Shown one piece after another: positions 6,446 through 14,510 of a DNA stretch of 28,102 nucleotides (positions within the stretch are counted from its first letter, which is position 1; the number at the start of each line of letters is the position of its first letter). Under the pieces are notes generated by a model. The model saw only the letters and a program-made list of their open reading frames with translations, ran no database searches and had not been told where the DNA came from. Both the position numbers and the translations under genes were made by a program. Source of the stretch: an uncultured Pseudomonadota bacterium (lineage in GTDB: Bacteria; Pseudomonadota; Alphaproteobacteria; RF32; CAG-239); contig CABUUO010000015.1 in the NCBI GenBank assembly GCA_902494875.1, positions 1 through 28,102 on the forward strand, written 5' to 3'.

Positions 6446-7870
6446 TTACGGAATATAAACCGTATGCAGCATATTGGTCCGGCCTTTGGTGTTCAGCGGG
6501 AAACCGGCCGTAATGATAATATGGTCGCCGGATTTTGAAAAACCGTTTTCTTTGGTTACCTTAACCGCACTGCTCTCAACCTTGTCAAAACTCTTGAAGC
6601 TTTCTTTGTTGACAAAGCTTTTGACGCCCCAGACCAAGACCATCCGCCGCGCCACTTCAATTTCCGGCGTCATGGCAATAATCGGCAGATTCGGACGTTC
6701 GCGCGCCGTCAGCAGCGTGGTAAAACCCGACGACGTAAAGGTAACGATTGCCGACACGTTGTCCAATACGTTGGCCACTTCGCTCGCGGCAAAAGAAATC
6801 GAATCTGCTTCGCTGCCGCAGCACGGAGAAAGACGGGATTTCTGCATCAAAGTATAAAACAGCGGATCCGCTTCCACCTGCTGGATAATGTTGTTCATCA
6901 TCTTAACCGCTTCCACAGGATATTTTCCGGCCGCGGTCTCCGCGGACAGCATCACCGTATCGGCGCCGTCATAAACAGCGGTTGCCACGTCGGAAACCTC
7001 TGCGCGGGTCGGCGTCGGGTTGTTAATCATGGACTCCAGCATCTGGGTGGCCACAATCACCGGCCGTGCGTATTTGCGGCAGCAGGTAACAATCCTTTTT
7101 TGCAGAACCGGCACCGTATAAACCGGACATTCCACGCCCAAATCGCCGCGCGCAACCATCACCGCGTCGGCCAGTTTGATAATTTCTTCAAGCTCGTCAA
7201 TCGCACTCGGCTTTTCAAGCTTGACAATCAGTCCGGCCTTGTCGCCGACCAGCCGGCGGGCTTCCCTGACATCTTCCGCGGTCTGAACAAAGGACAGGCC
7301 GATCCAGTCGACACCAAGCTTCAGCGCAAACTTCAGATCCTCGCGATCTTTTTCGGTAATGGCCGAAATCGGCAGCTGCGTATTCGGCAGGTTAACCCCT
7401 TTGTGCGCCGACAAAAAACCGCCGACAACAACTGTCGTATCGGCAAAGTCGACACCGCAATCGTCAACGTTCAATACGATGTTGCCGTCGTTAAGAAGCA
7501 GACGGTCACCGGGCTTGAGCGCAGCAAAAATCTCTTTATGGGGCAGGTTGACGCGCTGGTTGTTGCCGGGCGTAACATCCATATCCAGACGAAACTTCTG
7601 GCCTTCTTTCAAGTCCGTTCCCGCGCCGATAAAAGTACCGACCCTGAGCTTGGGTCCCTGCATATCGGCCAAAATCGAAATAAAACGCCCTTTTTCTTTT
7701 TCAAGCTTGCGGATGTAGCCGACCCGCTCCTTGTGTTCCTCATGCGTCCCGTGGCTGAAGTTAACCCGGAAAGCATCGGCGCCGGCGTCGATTAATTTTT
7801 CAATTTGCTCCTTTGATGCGGAAGAAGGTCCGATTGTTGCCAGAATCTTGGTCTTTGTTAACTGCGGCAT
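6446..7870 (-). CDS. pyk: Pyruvate kinase
   Basis: Pyruvate kinase converts phosphoenolpyruvate and ADP to pyruvate and ATP, the last step of glycolysis. The 474-residue protein, a normal bacterial length, starts LTKTKILATIGPSS. It has the substrate-site FRVNFSHG (residues 34-41), the active-site lysine in VKLEKPSAI, the metal-binding MVARGDLGVE and the ATQMLESM signature. The C-terminal regulatory domain is complete. An AAGGGG ribosome binding site lies 8 bases before the ATG. It is a single-gene unit closed by its own terminator. Together with the hydrogenase operon it fits a fermentative, substrate-level ATP-yielding metabolism. Confidence 0.98.
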   Translation of the reverse strand: MPQLTKTKILATIGPSSASKEQIEKLIDAGADAFRVNFSHGTHEEHKERVGYIRKLEKEKGRFISILADMQGPKLRVGTFIGAGTDLKEGQKFRLDMDVTPGNNQRVNLPHKEIFAALKPGDRLLLNDGNIVLNVDDCGVDFADTTVVVGGFLSAHKGVNLPNTQLPISAITEKDREDLKFALKLGVDWIGLSFVQTAEDVREARRLVGDKAGLIVKLEKPSAIDELEEIIKLADAVMVARGDLGVECPVYTVPVLQKRIVTCCRKYARPVIVATQMLESMINNPTPTRAEVSDVATAVYDGADTVMLSAETAAGKYPVEAVKMMNNIIQQVEADPLFYTLMQKSRLSPCCGSEADSISFAASEVANVLDNVSAIVTFTSSGFTTLLTARERPNLPIIAMTPEIEVARRMVLVWGVKSFVNKESFKSFDKVESSAVKVTKENGFSKSGDHIIITAGFPLNTKGRTNMLHTVYIP

Positions 7871-7974
7871 AATATACCCCTTTTTTGATTTACACTTTTC
7901 ATTGTCTGCAATATAACCCTAAAAAAGTTAATAACGTACTTATTTTAAACAGATTTCCGCAGAAAATATTTTGC

Positions 7975-8003
7975 TTGTCAAAAAACGCATCGCTTGTTAT
8001 CTT
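7975..8003 (+). promoter_or_regulatory. gapR: gapR promoter
   Basis: TTGTCA (7975-7980) and TATCTT (7998-8003) with a 17-base spacer, 45 bases before the start codon of the GapR-like gene. Confidence 0.55.
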
Positions 8004-8047
8004 CAACGGCAGCTGATTCTAAAACAGTACCATAGGGAGATATAATC

Positions 8048-8308
8048 ATGAGTGAAGAAAATAACAATTCCGAAGTCGGCGGAATCGCCGCCGACAGACT
8101 GCGTTCCCTGATTGAGCGCATTGAACGCCTGGAAGAAGAAAAGGCCGCTCTCGGTTCCGACATCCGCGACATTTATGCCGAAGCCAAATCGGCCGGTTTT
8201 GACGTTAAAATCATGCGCGCCATTATCAAACTGCGCAAAATGAACGCCGCCGACCGCGACGAACAGGAATTTCTGCTCGAAACCTACAAGAAAGCTTTGG
8301 ATATTTAA
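8048..8308 (+). CDS. gapR: GapR-like DNA-binding protein (DUF2312)
   Basis: The 86-residue protein belongs to the DUF2312/GapR family of alphaproteobacterial nucleoid-associated proteins. In Caulobacter, GapR binds overtwisted DNA ahead of replication and transcription and stimulates topoisomerases. The family core is recognisable as DRLRSLIERIERLEEEK, then DIRDIYAEAKSAGFDVKIMR and KLRKMNAADRDE. The first part is a helix with coiled-coil periodicity. A GGGAGA ribosome binding site and a promoter precede it and a terminator follows, so it is transcribed alone. The family is nearly restricted to Alphaproteobacteria and their phages, which supports the lineage call. Confidence 0.93.
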   Translation: MSEENNNSEVGGIAADRLRSLIERIERLEEEKAALGSDIRDIYAEAKSAGFDVKIMRAIIKLRKMNAADRDEQEFLLETYKKALDI

Positions 8309-8321
8309 AACTGAAAGCCAC

Positions 8322-8347
8322 AAGCCTCCCGCCGGGGAGGCTTTTTT
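8322..8347 (+). terminator. Terminator of gapR
   Basis: AAGCCTCCC (8322-8330), loop GCCG, GGGAGGCTT (8335-8343) and a T-run. The T-run overlaps the stop codon of the convergent chromate-transporter gene. Confidence 0.92.
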
Positions 8348-8870
8348 ATTGCCCAAGTTTAAGCACAATGCCGAACACGGCGCTGACGATGATATAAAAA
8401 ATCGGACTGCGCTTGTAAAAATGGATTGCGGCAAAGAAAACAACAAACAGACCGGCTGTTTTCCAATCTGTCACCGCCAGTTTGGCAACCTCTGCCCCTG
8501 CAAACAAAATCAGGGCAATAACCGCGGGGCGTATCCCGTACAAAACGCTGCACACTATCGGATTGTCCCGAAACTTTTTCAAAAGCTTTGACAGCATCAT
8601 GATAATGACCACCGAAGGCAGAACCAGTCCGAAAGTCGCCGCCAGCGCTCCCGCCACGCCGGCAGCCCGGAATCCGGAATAAGTCGCCATATTAACCCCC
8701 AGCGGCCCCGGCGTAGATTCTGAAACGGCAATCATATCCGCCAGATCCTTGGCGTCAAACCAGGGATAAACCTCGGCCAGATCAAAAAGAAACGGCACCG
8801 TGACCAAACCGCCGCCGATGGCAAACAATCCGATTTTAAAAAACTCGAAAAACAAAACCAGATAAATCAT
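8346..8870 (-). CDS. chrA: Chromate transporter family protein, half-size, second subunit
   Basis: A short-chain CHR protein of 174 residues with about five or six membrane segments. It carries the family motifs FFKIGLFAIGGGLVTVPFL near the N-terminus and ESTPGPLGVNMATYSGF near residue 50. Half-size CHR proteins normally occur as adjacent pairs that together form a ChrA-like transporter. The start codon overlaps the stop of the upstream partner by 4 bases (ATGA), indicating translational coupling. The family is named for chromate efflux; the physiological substrate of such pairs in anaerobes is often unproven. The stop codon lies inside the T-run of the convergent gapR terminator. Confidence 0.92.
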   Translation of the reverse strand: MIYLVLFFEFFKIGLFAIGGGLVTVPFLFDLAEVYPWFDAKDLADMIAVSESTPGPLGVNMATYSGFRAAGVAGALAATFGLVLPSVVIIMMLSKLLKKFRDNPIVCSVLYGIRPAVIALILFAGAEVAKLAVTDWKTAGLFVVFFAAIHFYKRSPIFYIIVSAVFGIVLKLGQ

Positions 8871-9427
8871 TTTCTGCCGTCCTTTCGTTTAAACTGCAAC
8901 GGACAGAAACGACAGGCCAGACCGCTCAAGGCGGCCAGCAGCACTATCCACACCGCCGAAAGGTTGAAAAACAAAAGCAGCAGCGCGCTGCACAGAAAAA
9001 TGACAATTCCTTTTTTATCTTCGATTCCCTTTTTCCAAAGCCCAATTAACGTATCCAAGATCAAAGCGGTTACGGCAATTCTGATACCGGCAAAAGCATA
9101 ACCGAGATACGGATTGTGCATATAGCGCTCCAGCACGCTGGCCGCCAGCATTATGATAATCAGCGAAGGCATGACCATTCCCAGCGTAGAAATGCTACCG
9201 CCGAGTTTTCCTTTCTGCTTGCAGCCGATAAACGTTGCCACGTTAATGGCAATAATGCCGGGCGTGCACTGTCCGATGGAATAATAGTCCATCAGTTCTT
9301 CGTCCGTAGCCCACTTGCGCCGCCGCACCAGTTCGTCCTGCAAAAGCGGCAGCATGGCGTATCCGCCGCCGAACGTAAACAGGCCGATTTTGAAAAATAC
9401 GGCAAACAAATCCCAAAGCTGTTTCAT
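8867..9427 (-). CDS. chrA: Chromate transporter family protein, half-size, first subunit
   Basis: The 186-residue partner of the gene that overlaps it downstream. It begins MKQLWDLFAVFFKIGLFTFG and continues with the CHR motif GGGYAMLPLLQDELV. QCTPGIIAINVATFIG follows around residues 53-68, and then come several hydrophobic helices and a basic tail. In the family the two halves are thought to insert with opposite orientation. The ribosome binding site is weak. The promoter should lie in the 87-base gap shared with the divergent pnt operon. No regulator such as ChrB is next to the pair. Confidence 0.92.
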   Translation of the reverse strand: MKQLWDLFAVFFKIGLFTFGGGYAMLPLLQDELVRRRKWATDEELMDYYSIGQCTPGIIAINVATFIGCKQKGKLGGSISTLGMVMPSLIIIMLAASVLERYMHNPYLGYAFAGIRIAVTALILDTLIGLWKKGIEDKKGIVIFLCSALLLLFFNLSAVWIVLLAALSGLACRFCPLQFKRKDGRK

Positions 9428-9442
9428 TTTTGCACAATCCCG

Positions 9443-9471
9443 TTGTTTCTGATTCCATATATCCTTATATT
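9443..9471 (+). promoter_or_regulatory. pntAA: pnt operon promoter
   Basis: TTGTTT (9443-9448) and TATATT (9466-9471) with a 17-base spacer, 43 bases before the pntAA start. A second TATATT nearby (9477-9482) makes the exact choice uncertain. Confidence 0.5.
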
Positions 9472-9514
9472 AATGTTATATTGATTTATCTTAAAAATAA
9501 CTAAAGGACAAGAA

Positions 9515-10633
9515 ATGATTATCGCCGTCTTAAAAGAAGTCAAAAACGGGGAAAACCGGGTAGCCGTCACCCCTGACACCGCTTCCCGCTTCAAGAGCTG
9601 GGGGTTCAACGTCAAAGTGGAAAAAGGCGCGGGTCTGCAAGCCGGTTTTGACGACGAAGCCTACCTCAAAGCCGGAGCCGAGATTGTTTCCTCGGCTGCG
9701 GAGGCCTGCCAAAATGCCGACTATCTGTTCAAAATCTGGGCCCCGCTGCCGGAAGAAGACAAACACCTCAAACCGCAAATGACTGTCATTGCCAATTTTC
9801 AGGCCTTAACCGAACGGCCGCGGCTTGAAAAATTTGCCAAACTCGGCCTCACCTGTTTCGCGTTGGACCTGATGCCGCGCATCTCCCGCGCCCAATCCAT
9901 GGACATTCTTTCTTCGCAAAGCAATCTGGCCGGATATAAAGCGGTCATCAACGCCGTTGAAGCCTTGGATAAAGCAGTCCCAATGATGATGACGGCAGCC
10001 GGTACCGTTGCCCCTGCCAAGGTTTTGGTTTTAGGCGCGGGCGTAGCCGGACTTCAGGCCATTGCCACCGCCAAACGCCTCGGCGCACAGGTTTATGCTT
10101 CCGACGTCCGCCCTCAGGTAAAGGAACAGGTTGAATCTTTAGGCGGTCGTTTTGTTGAAGTCAAAACCGACGAAAATTTCGAAACCGCAGGCGGCTATGC
10201 CAAAGAAACTTCTGACGAATACAAGAAAAAACAGCAGGAAGCCGTTGCCGAGCAGCTCCGCAAAACGGACATTGCCGTCACCACGGCGCTTATTCCCGGA
10301 AAACCGGCGCCCCGGCTGATTACAAAACAAATGATTGAAGCTATGCCGCGCGGCGCCGTCATCATCGACATGGCGGCCGAAGCCGGCGGAAACGTGGAAG
10401 GCTCCCAAAGCGGCAAAACCGTAACCATCGGCGGCGTCAAGGTCATCGGCAATTCCAACCTTGCGTCCGAACTGCCTAATTCAGCCAGCCGGCTTTTCGC
10501 CCAAAACATCTTTAACTTTCTAACCCCGATGTATAACCCGCAGACCAAAGAAATTGTTTTCAACTTCAACGATGAACTGATCAAAGGCACCTGCGTATGC
10601 AAAGACGGGGAACTCACGGGAGCTGTAAAATGA
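9515..10633 (+). CDS. pntAA: NAD(P) transhydrogenase subunit alpha part 1 (NAD-binding)
   Basis: Domain I of proton-translocating transhydrogenase, which passes hydride between NADH and NADP+ while moving a proton across the inner membrane. The 372-residue soluble subunit starts IIAVLKEVKNGENRVAVTPD, the family N-terminus. It has the PRISRAQSMDILSSQSNLAG region (121-140) and the Rossmann motif GAGVAG (174-179). An AAGGA ribosome binding site precedes the ATG. The stop codon overlaps the start of pntAB in ATGA. The split of the alpha subunit into two genes is the arrangement known from Rhodospirillum and other alphaproteobacteria. Confidence 0.98.
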   Translation: MIIAVLKEVKNGENRVAVTPDTASRFKSWGFNVKVEKGAGLQAGFDDEAYLKAGAEIVSSAAEACQNADYLFKIWAPLPEEDKHLKPQMTVIANFQALTERPRLEKFAKLGLTCFALDLMPRISRAQSMDILSSQSNLAGYKAVINAVEALDKAVPMMMTAAGTVAPAKVLVLGAGVAGLQAIATAKRLGAQVYASDVRPQVKEQVESLGGRFVEVKTDENFETAGGYAKETSDEYKKKQQEAVAEQLRKTDIAVTTALIPGKPAPRLITKQMIEAMPRGAVIIDMAAEAGGNVEGSQSGKTVTIGGVKVIGNSNLASELPNSASRLFAQNIFNFLTPMYNPQTKEIVFNFNDELIKGTCVCKDGELTGAVK

Positions 10634-10941
10634 TTGATATCTGGACTCTTTTAACCATTCTCACCTTGGCCTGTTTCGTCGGCTATTTCGTCGTCTGGGG
10701 CGTCACGCCGGCACTTCATTCGCCGCTGATGAGCGTTTCCAACGCCATCTCCGGCATTGTCATCGTCGGCGCGCTCATTACGGCCGGCGTTCAAACCATG
10801 GATACCCCGAAAATTCTGGGACTGATTGCCGTCGGTCTTGCCGCCGTCAATATCTTCGGCGGTTTTGCCGTTTCTCACCGGATGCTGCTGATGTTCAAAA
10901 AGAAAAAAATGCCCCGCACCGATTCTAAGGAGACCAAATAA
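10630..10941 (+). CDS. pntAB: NAD(P) transhydrogenase subunit alpha part 2 (membrane)
   Basis: A 103-residue membrane protein with three or four hydrophobic helices (about residues 4-24, 36-54 and 58-83). It ends in the basic tail FKKKKMPRTDSKETK. It is the small membrane part of domain II. The frame is open upstream to 10597, but the ATG at 10630 overlaps the pntAA stop by 4 bases and yields the family N-terminus, so I chose it. The stop TAA overlaps the pntB ATG by one base, so all three subunits are translationally coupled. Confidence 0.96.
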   Translation: MIDIWTLLTILTLACFVGYFVVWGVTPALHSPLMSVSNAISGIVIVGALITAGVQTMDTPKILGLIAVGLAAVNIFGGFAVSHRMLLMFKKKKMPRTDSKETK

Positions 10942-12305
10942 TGTCCGCATCCATACTTCCCGTTACCTACCTGCTCTCCAGCATTTTATTTATCTTTTCG
11001 ATTCGCGGCTTGGCTTCTCCCGAAACGGCGCGCCGCGGCAACCTGCTCGGTATGCTCGGTATGACCGTTGCCGTAGTCGTCACCATGTTTTCGCCGCAAG
11101 TCAGCGAATATTACTGGATTATGTTTGCCATTGTCATCGGCGGCCTCATCGGCACCGTATCGGCTCTCAAAGTCAAAATGACTTCCCTGCCGCAGATGGT
11201 TGCCGCTTTCAACGGTCTCGGCGGTCTTTCTTCCGTTTTCATCTCTCTGGCCGAAATTCTCTCGGGTTCGCAAACCTGGGTGGAAAGCTCCGTCGGCCTC
11301 ATCATCGGCGCATTGGCCTTTTCCGGTTCAATGATTGCCTTTGCCAAACTCCAAGGCCTGATGTCCGCCAAAGCCGTGCTCTTCCCCGGACAACAGCTTC
11401 TGAACCTGTTGTTGGGACTGTCAACAATCGCAGCCTGCGTCATCTTTTGTCTCAACGGCGACGTCCGGATATTTTATGTTCTGGCGGCTCTGGCTATCGT
11501 TTTGGGTTTTCTTCTGGTTCTGCCGATCGGCGGCGCCGATATGCCGGTTGTTATTTCCGTTCTGAACGCTTATTCCGGCTGGGCGGCCGTTGGTATCGGC
11601 TTTTCAATGCACAACGTTTTGCTGATTATCGTCGGTTCCATCGTCGGCGCCAGCGGAGCCATTCTGTCCTACATTATGGTTAAGGCCATGAACCGCTCCC
11701 TGACCAGCGTTATGCTCGGCGGTTTCGGCGCTGACGGCAGCGCCGCTTCCCACACCAATGACACGGACAATAAAGTGGCCAAAACCGGCAATCCCGAAGA
11801 CGCGGCGTTTATCATGGAAAATGCCAACAAGGTTATTATCGTTCCGGGATACGGTATGGCCGTTGCCCAGGCGCAACACATCCTGCACGAAATGGCCAAA
11901 GATCTGCACGACCGCTACGGCGTCGAGGTCAAATATGCCATTCATCCCGTTGCCGGCCGCATGCCCGGACATATGAACGTGCTTCTGGCCGAAGCAAATG
12001 TTCCCTATGAAGACGTCTTCGAACTGGAAGACATCAACCGTGAATTTGCCACCGCCGACGTTGCCTATGTCATCGGCGCCAACGACGTCACCAACCCGCT
12101 GGCCAAAACCGACCCGACCTCGCCAATATACGGCATGCCGGTCTTAGACGTTGAAAAGGCCAAAACAGTCTTCTTCGTCAAACGTTCGCTGGCTTCCGGA
12201 TATTCCGGCGTGGAAAACCCGCTGTTTTTTGCCGACAATACGATCATGCTTTACGGCGACGCCAAAAAAGTAACCGAACAGATTGTTGCGGCGCTTGAAA
12301 AATAA
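10941..12305 (+). CDS. pntB: NAD(P) transhydrogenase subunit beta
   Basis: The 454-residue beta subunit contains the remaining membrane helices (about residues 5-250) and the NADP(H)-binding domain III (about 275-454). Domain III shows VIIVPGYGMAVAQAQH around 298-313, the HPVAGRMPGHMNVLLAEA loop and the VIGANDVTNPLA motif. It completes the transhydrogenase. An AAGGAG ribosome binding site lies within the end of pntAB. The operon is closed by a terminator 12 bases downstream. In an H2-producing fermenter this enzyme would balance NADPH against NADH using the proton gradient (inference). Confidence 0.98.
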   Translation: MSASILPVTYLLSSILFIFSIRGLASPETARRGNLLGMLGMTVAVVVTMFSPQVSEYYWIMFAIVIGGLIGTVSALKVKMTSLPQMVAAFNGLGGLSSVFISLAEILSGSQTWVESSVGLIIGALAFSGSMIAFAKLQGLMSAKAVLFPGQQLLNLLLGLSTIAACVIFCLNGDVRIFYVLAALAIVLGFLLVLPIGGADMPVVISVLNAYSGWAAVGIGFSMHNVLLIIVGSIVGASGAILSYIMVKAMNRSLTSVMLGGFGADGSAASHTNDTDNKVAKTGNPEDAAFIMENANKVIIVPGYGMAVAQAQHILHEMAKDLHDRYGVEVKYAIHPVAGRMPGHMNVLLAEANVPYEDVFELEDINREFATADVAYVIGANDVTNPLAKTDPTSPIYGMPVLDVEKAKTVFFVKRSLASGYSGVENPLFFADNTIMLYGDAKKVTEQIVAALEK

Positions 12306-12312
12306 CGGCAAA

Positions 12313-12341
12313 AAAAAACGGAGTCCAACGCTCCGTTTTTT
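12313..12341. terminator. Bidirectional terminator between pntB and the convergent gene
   Basis: AAAAAACGGAG (12313-12323), a 7-base loop and CTCCGTTTTTT (12331-12341). The A-run and T-run allow it to stop transcription from either side. Confidence 0.9.
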
Positions 12342-12357
12342 CTTTCTCCGCCAAACT

Positions 12358-12918
12358 TTACAATCCAAGCAGACTTAAAACCAGAGCACCGATAAGAACC
12401 GCATACAGCAGCAACCCTGCAAAAGAAGAAGTTGCCACCCGCACGTCGGCCGAGGACGGCACCGCATTTTCAATAATAATCGTCTGCAGCAAGACATAGA
12501 GAACATAATTTAAAAGCGTTGCCGGCAGCAGCGGCAGCAGATACTCGTTAACATAATACCCCAGCGGCAGAAGCAACAGCGGCGCCATTGCCGCCGGAAA
12601 AGCGTTATAAAACGTAATGTTGCGAAAACCGACGCTGCCCATGACATATCCGCCTTCCATGCTGCGCCGCGGCAAAATCGTAAAGTTGCACGGATGTGCG
12701 TTCATCACCAGACCTACCAGAAAATGCATCGATTCGTGCAGAATTGTCCCCGGCACATTCACCAGCGAACACATCCACATGCTGTTATAAGTGGCATATT
12801 TGAAACGGGTCAGGACAATCACCAGCACAATCAGATAAAAACGGTTGTCAAACACGCTTTGCAAGAACTGCGGTGAATTAATAATGCCCATTACCCGCCA
12901 ATAAACTTCATGAATCAT
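12358..12918 (-). CDS. Membrane protein with HExxH motif, putative zinc metallopeptidase
   Basis: The 186-residue protein has four or five hydrophobic segments. An HExxH sequence, seen as PGTILHESMHFLVGLVMNAHP around residues 57-77, lies at the end of one of them. This placement recalls intramembrane zinc proteases of the M50 type, but I cannot see a clear downstream Asp ligand motif, so peptidase activity is a guess. A GAGGAA ribosome binding site lies inside the end of the upstream TetR-type gene, and only 7 bases separate the two, so they form an operon. A second, different HExxH membrane protein occurs at 16764-17450. Confidence 0.8.
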   Translation of the reverse strand: MIHEVYWRVMGIINSPQFLQSVFDNRFYLIVLVIVLTRFKYATYNSMWMCSLVNVPGTILHESMHFLVGLVMNAHPCNFTILPRRSMEGGYVMGSVGFRNITFYNAFPAAMAPLLLLPLGYYVNEYLLPLLPATLLNYVLYVLLQTIIIENAVPSSADVRVATSSFAGLLLYAVLIGALVLSLLGL

Positions 12919-12925
12919 CGGCGTT

Positions 12926-13525
12926 TCAGTTCCTCTTCAAGACGGTCAAACCGGCCAGATAGGTGTTAAGCAGAAGTTTACAGACCGACCTTTTGTTAAC
13001 CCGGCTCATCTTGTCCAAACCGCTCAGGGTCAGGAACGAACTCAGAGAAAACATCGACAGCCACAACACCCGCAGCGAAACTTTCTGCTCTGCGGGCCTT
13101 AAGGCAGAAAACACCGCATTAAATTCACGGCGCCATAGATTGATTATTTTCAAAAGCCGCCGCAGATACCGCGGAGGATAAACCGTATTTTCCGTATGCA
13201 GATGAAAGTTGAACAGCAGATTCCACAAATTCGGCTTGCCCAAAACGAACGAAACAAAAGCGTCGACATAGCGGTTCAGGTTTTTATACGGATTTGTGTC
13301 CGGCATAATCTTGTTCAAAACCGCATACAGTTCTTCCAGGGTCTGCATATTCTGCTCCAAAACATAGGCATCCATGCTTTCAAACTGGTTATAAATTGTC
13401 CCCACCGAATACCCCGTAGCTTCGGAGAGCTTGCGCGCGGTAAGAAAATCGGCGCCTTTGGAGCAGACCAGTTCCCGCCCTTTGGCAATTAATGCCGAAT
13501 GAATATTGTCTTTTGTATTGCTCAT
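12926..13525 (-). CDS. TetR/AcrR-family transcriptional regulator
   Basis: The 199-residue protein has a TetR-type N-terminal DNA-binding domain. The helix-turn-helix is seen around residues 24-50 as FLTARKLSEATGYSVGTIYN followed by QFESMDAYV. The C-terminal ligand domain is mostly helical and divergent, with no assignable ligand. No Shine-Dalgarno sequence is evident before the ATG. It is followed at 7 bases by the HExxH membrane protein and is divergent from an exported-protein/Mur-ligase/carboxypeptidase run. A small palindrome in the divergent gap may be its operator. It therefore may control its own operon, the cell-wall genes, or both (inference). Confidence 0.9.
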   Translation of the reverse strand: MSNTKDNIHSALIAKGRELVCSKGADFLTARKLSEATGYSVGTIYNQFESMDAYVLEQNMQTLEELYAVLNKIMPDTNPYKNLNRYVDAFVSFVLGKPNLWNLLFNFHLHTENTVYPPRYLRRLLKIINLWRREFNAVFSALRPAEQKVSLRVLWLSMFSLSSFLTLSGLDKMSRVNKRSVCKLLLNTYLAGLTVLKRN

Positions 13526-13578
13526 TGTTATATATTATTTAATAAAATGTTGATATTGAAAATATAATAAAACATTAA

Positions 13579-13591
13579 TGAACGGTGTTCA
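13579..13591. promoter_or_regulatory. Candidate TetR-family operator
   Basis: TGAACGGTGTTCA is a perfect inverted repeat (TGAAC, spacer GGT, GTTCA) in the 95-base AT-rich gap between the TetR-type gene and the divergent exported-protein gene. Its position and symmetry fit an operator. No second copy was seen nearby. Confidence 0.4.
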
Positions 13592-13620
13592 ATTTTTTTT
13601 ATGGGCAAAGGGATAAAAAT

Positions 13621-14487
13621 ATGAAAACAGGTCTGTTTATTTTAGCCTCCGCAATAATATTTTCATTCGGCGTCCGGGCACAGGACACTTCCGACTTCTA
13701 TCAGGATCTGCTTATATCGGACGAACTGAAGGCCGAAGAAGCCGAGCAGAAAGCCAAAGACGAAGAGGCGCGCCGTCTTGAAAAGGCCAGAGCTGCCGCC
13801 CGCAGCCTGCTGAACAAGAAGACCGAAAAACTTGACATAGACATTCCCAAAATTGAACGGCGCACTCAAAGCGAAGACACTAAAGCTCTGGCGGAAGAAG
13901 TTCAGAATCTTGACGCCGCCCCGTTCGGCCTGCTGTGGAAAGCAAGCATTGCCGCCATCAAAAACCTAGGTGTAATCCTAACCCCGGTTGAACAGAAAGA
14001 TTACGTAAATTCGTTCTCTGCGACTCATCTGCCCAAAGATCCCAAAGGCTTCCGGGATATTATAATCACCTTTGGCGAAGAAGACGAACTGTGGCGAATT
14101 ATTGCTGTCGGCGACTTCCTCAACGACGATGCCTCTGCATCCAAGGTTCTCAGGGAATATCGCAAATACGTCCGACTGCTGACACAAAAATATGGCAACC
14201 CGCAGGAGTTTTTTACGCCCAAAGTCACGGTTGTCGAAAAAAAGGTCAAAGAATACGGACAGGAAAAAATTATCACCGAACAACATCCCGAACCCATCGG
14301 CAACCCCGAATTTTTAAGCCAGCTGCAAAGCGGAGAAGCCGTCCTCTACAGTACCTTTGAAGGCAACAATATCGGTGCAGCACTTGCTATAAATGTTGAC
14401 GGCGACGGAAAAAGTTACATAATCATTGACTATAAAAACATCAAAATTTTACAGGAGCGCGAAAACGAAGCGCTGGATATATTATGA
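13621..14487 (+). CDS. Exported protein with charged helical region, unknown function
   Basis: I do not recognise the family. The 288-residue protein starts MKTGLFILASAIIFSFGVRA with cleavage expected after VRA (residue 20). Residues about 33-72 are very rich in Glu, Lys and Ala and would form a long charged helix or coiled coil. The remainder (about 90-288) looks like a compact periplasmic domain. The frame is open from 13585, but the ATG at 13621 has the AAGGGA ribosome binding site and yields the signal peptide. It is followed 23 bases later by the Mur ligase gene, so a link to the cell envelope is likely but unproven. Confidence 0.85.
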   Translation: MKTGLFILASAIIFSFGVRAQDTSDFYQDLLISDELKAEEAEQKAKDEEARRLEKARAAARSLLNKKTEKLDIDIPKIERRTQSEDTKALAEEVQNLDAAPFGLLWKASIAAIKNLGVILTPVEQKDYVNSFSATHLPKDPKGFRDIIITFGEEDELWRIIAVGDFLNDDASASKVLREYRKYVRLLTQKYGNPQEFFTPKVTVVEKKVKEYGQEKIITEQHPEPIGNPEFLSQLQSGEAVLYSTFEGNNIGAALAINVDGDGKSYIIIDYKNIKILQERENEALDIL

Positions 14488-14510
14488 GAAAGTGAAGGGA
14501 CTAAAGACTA

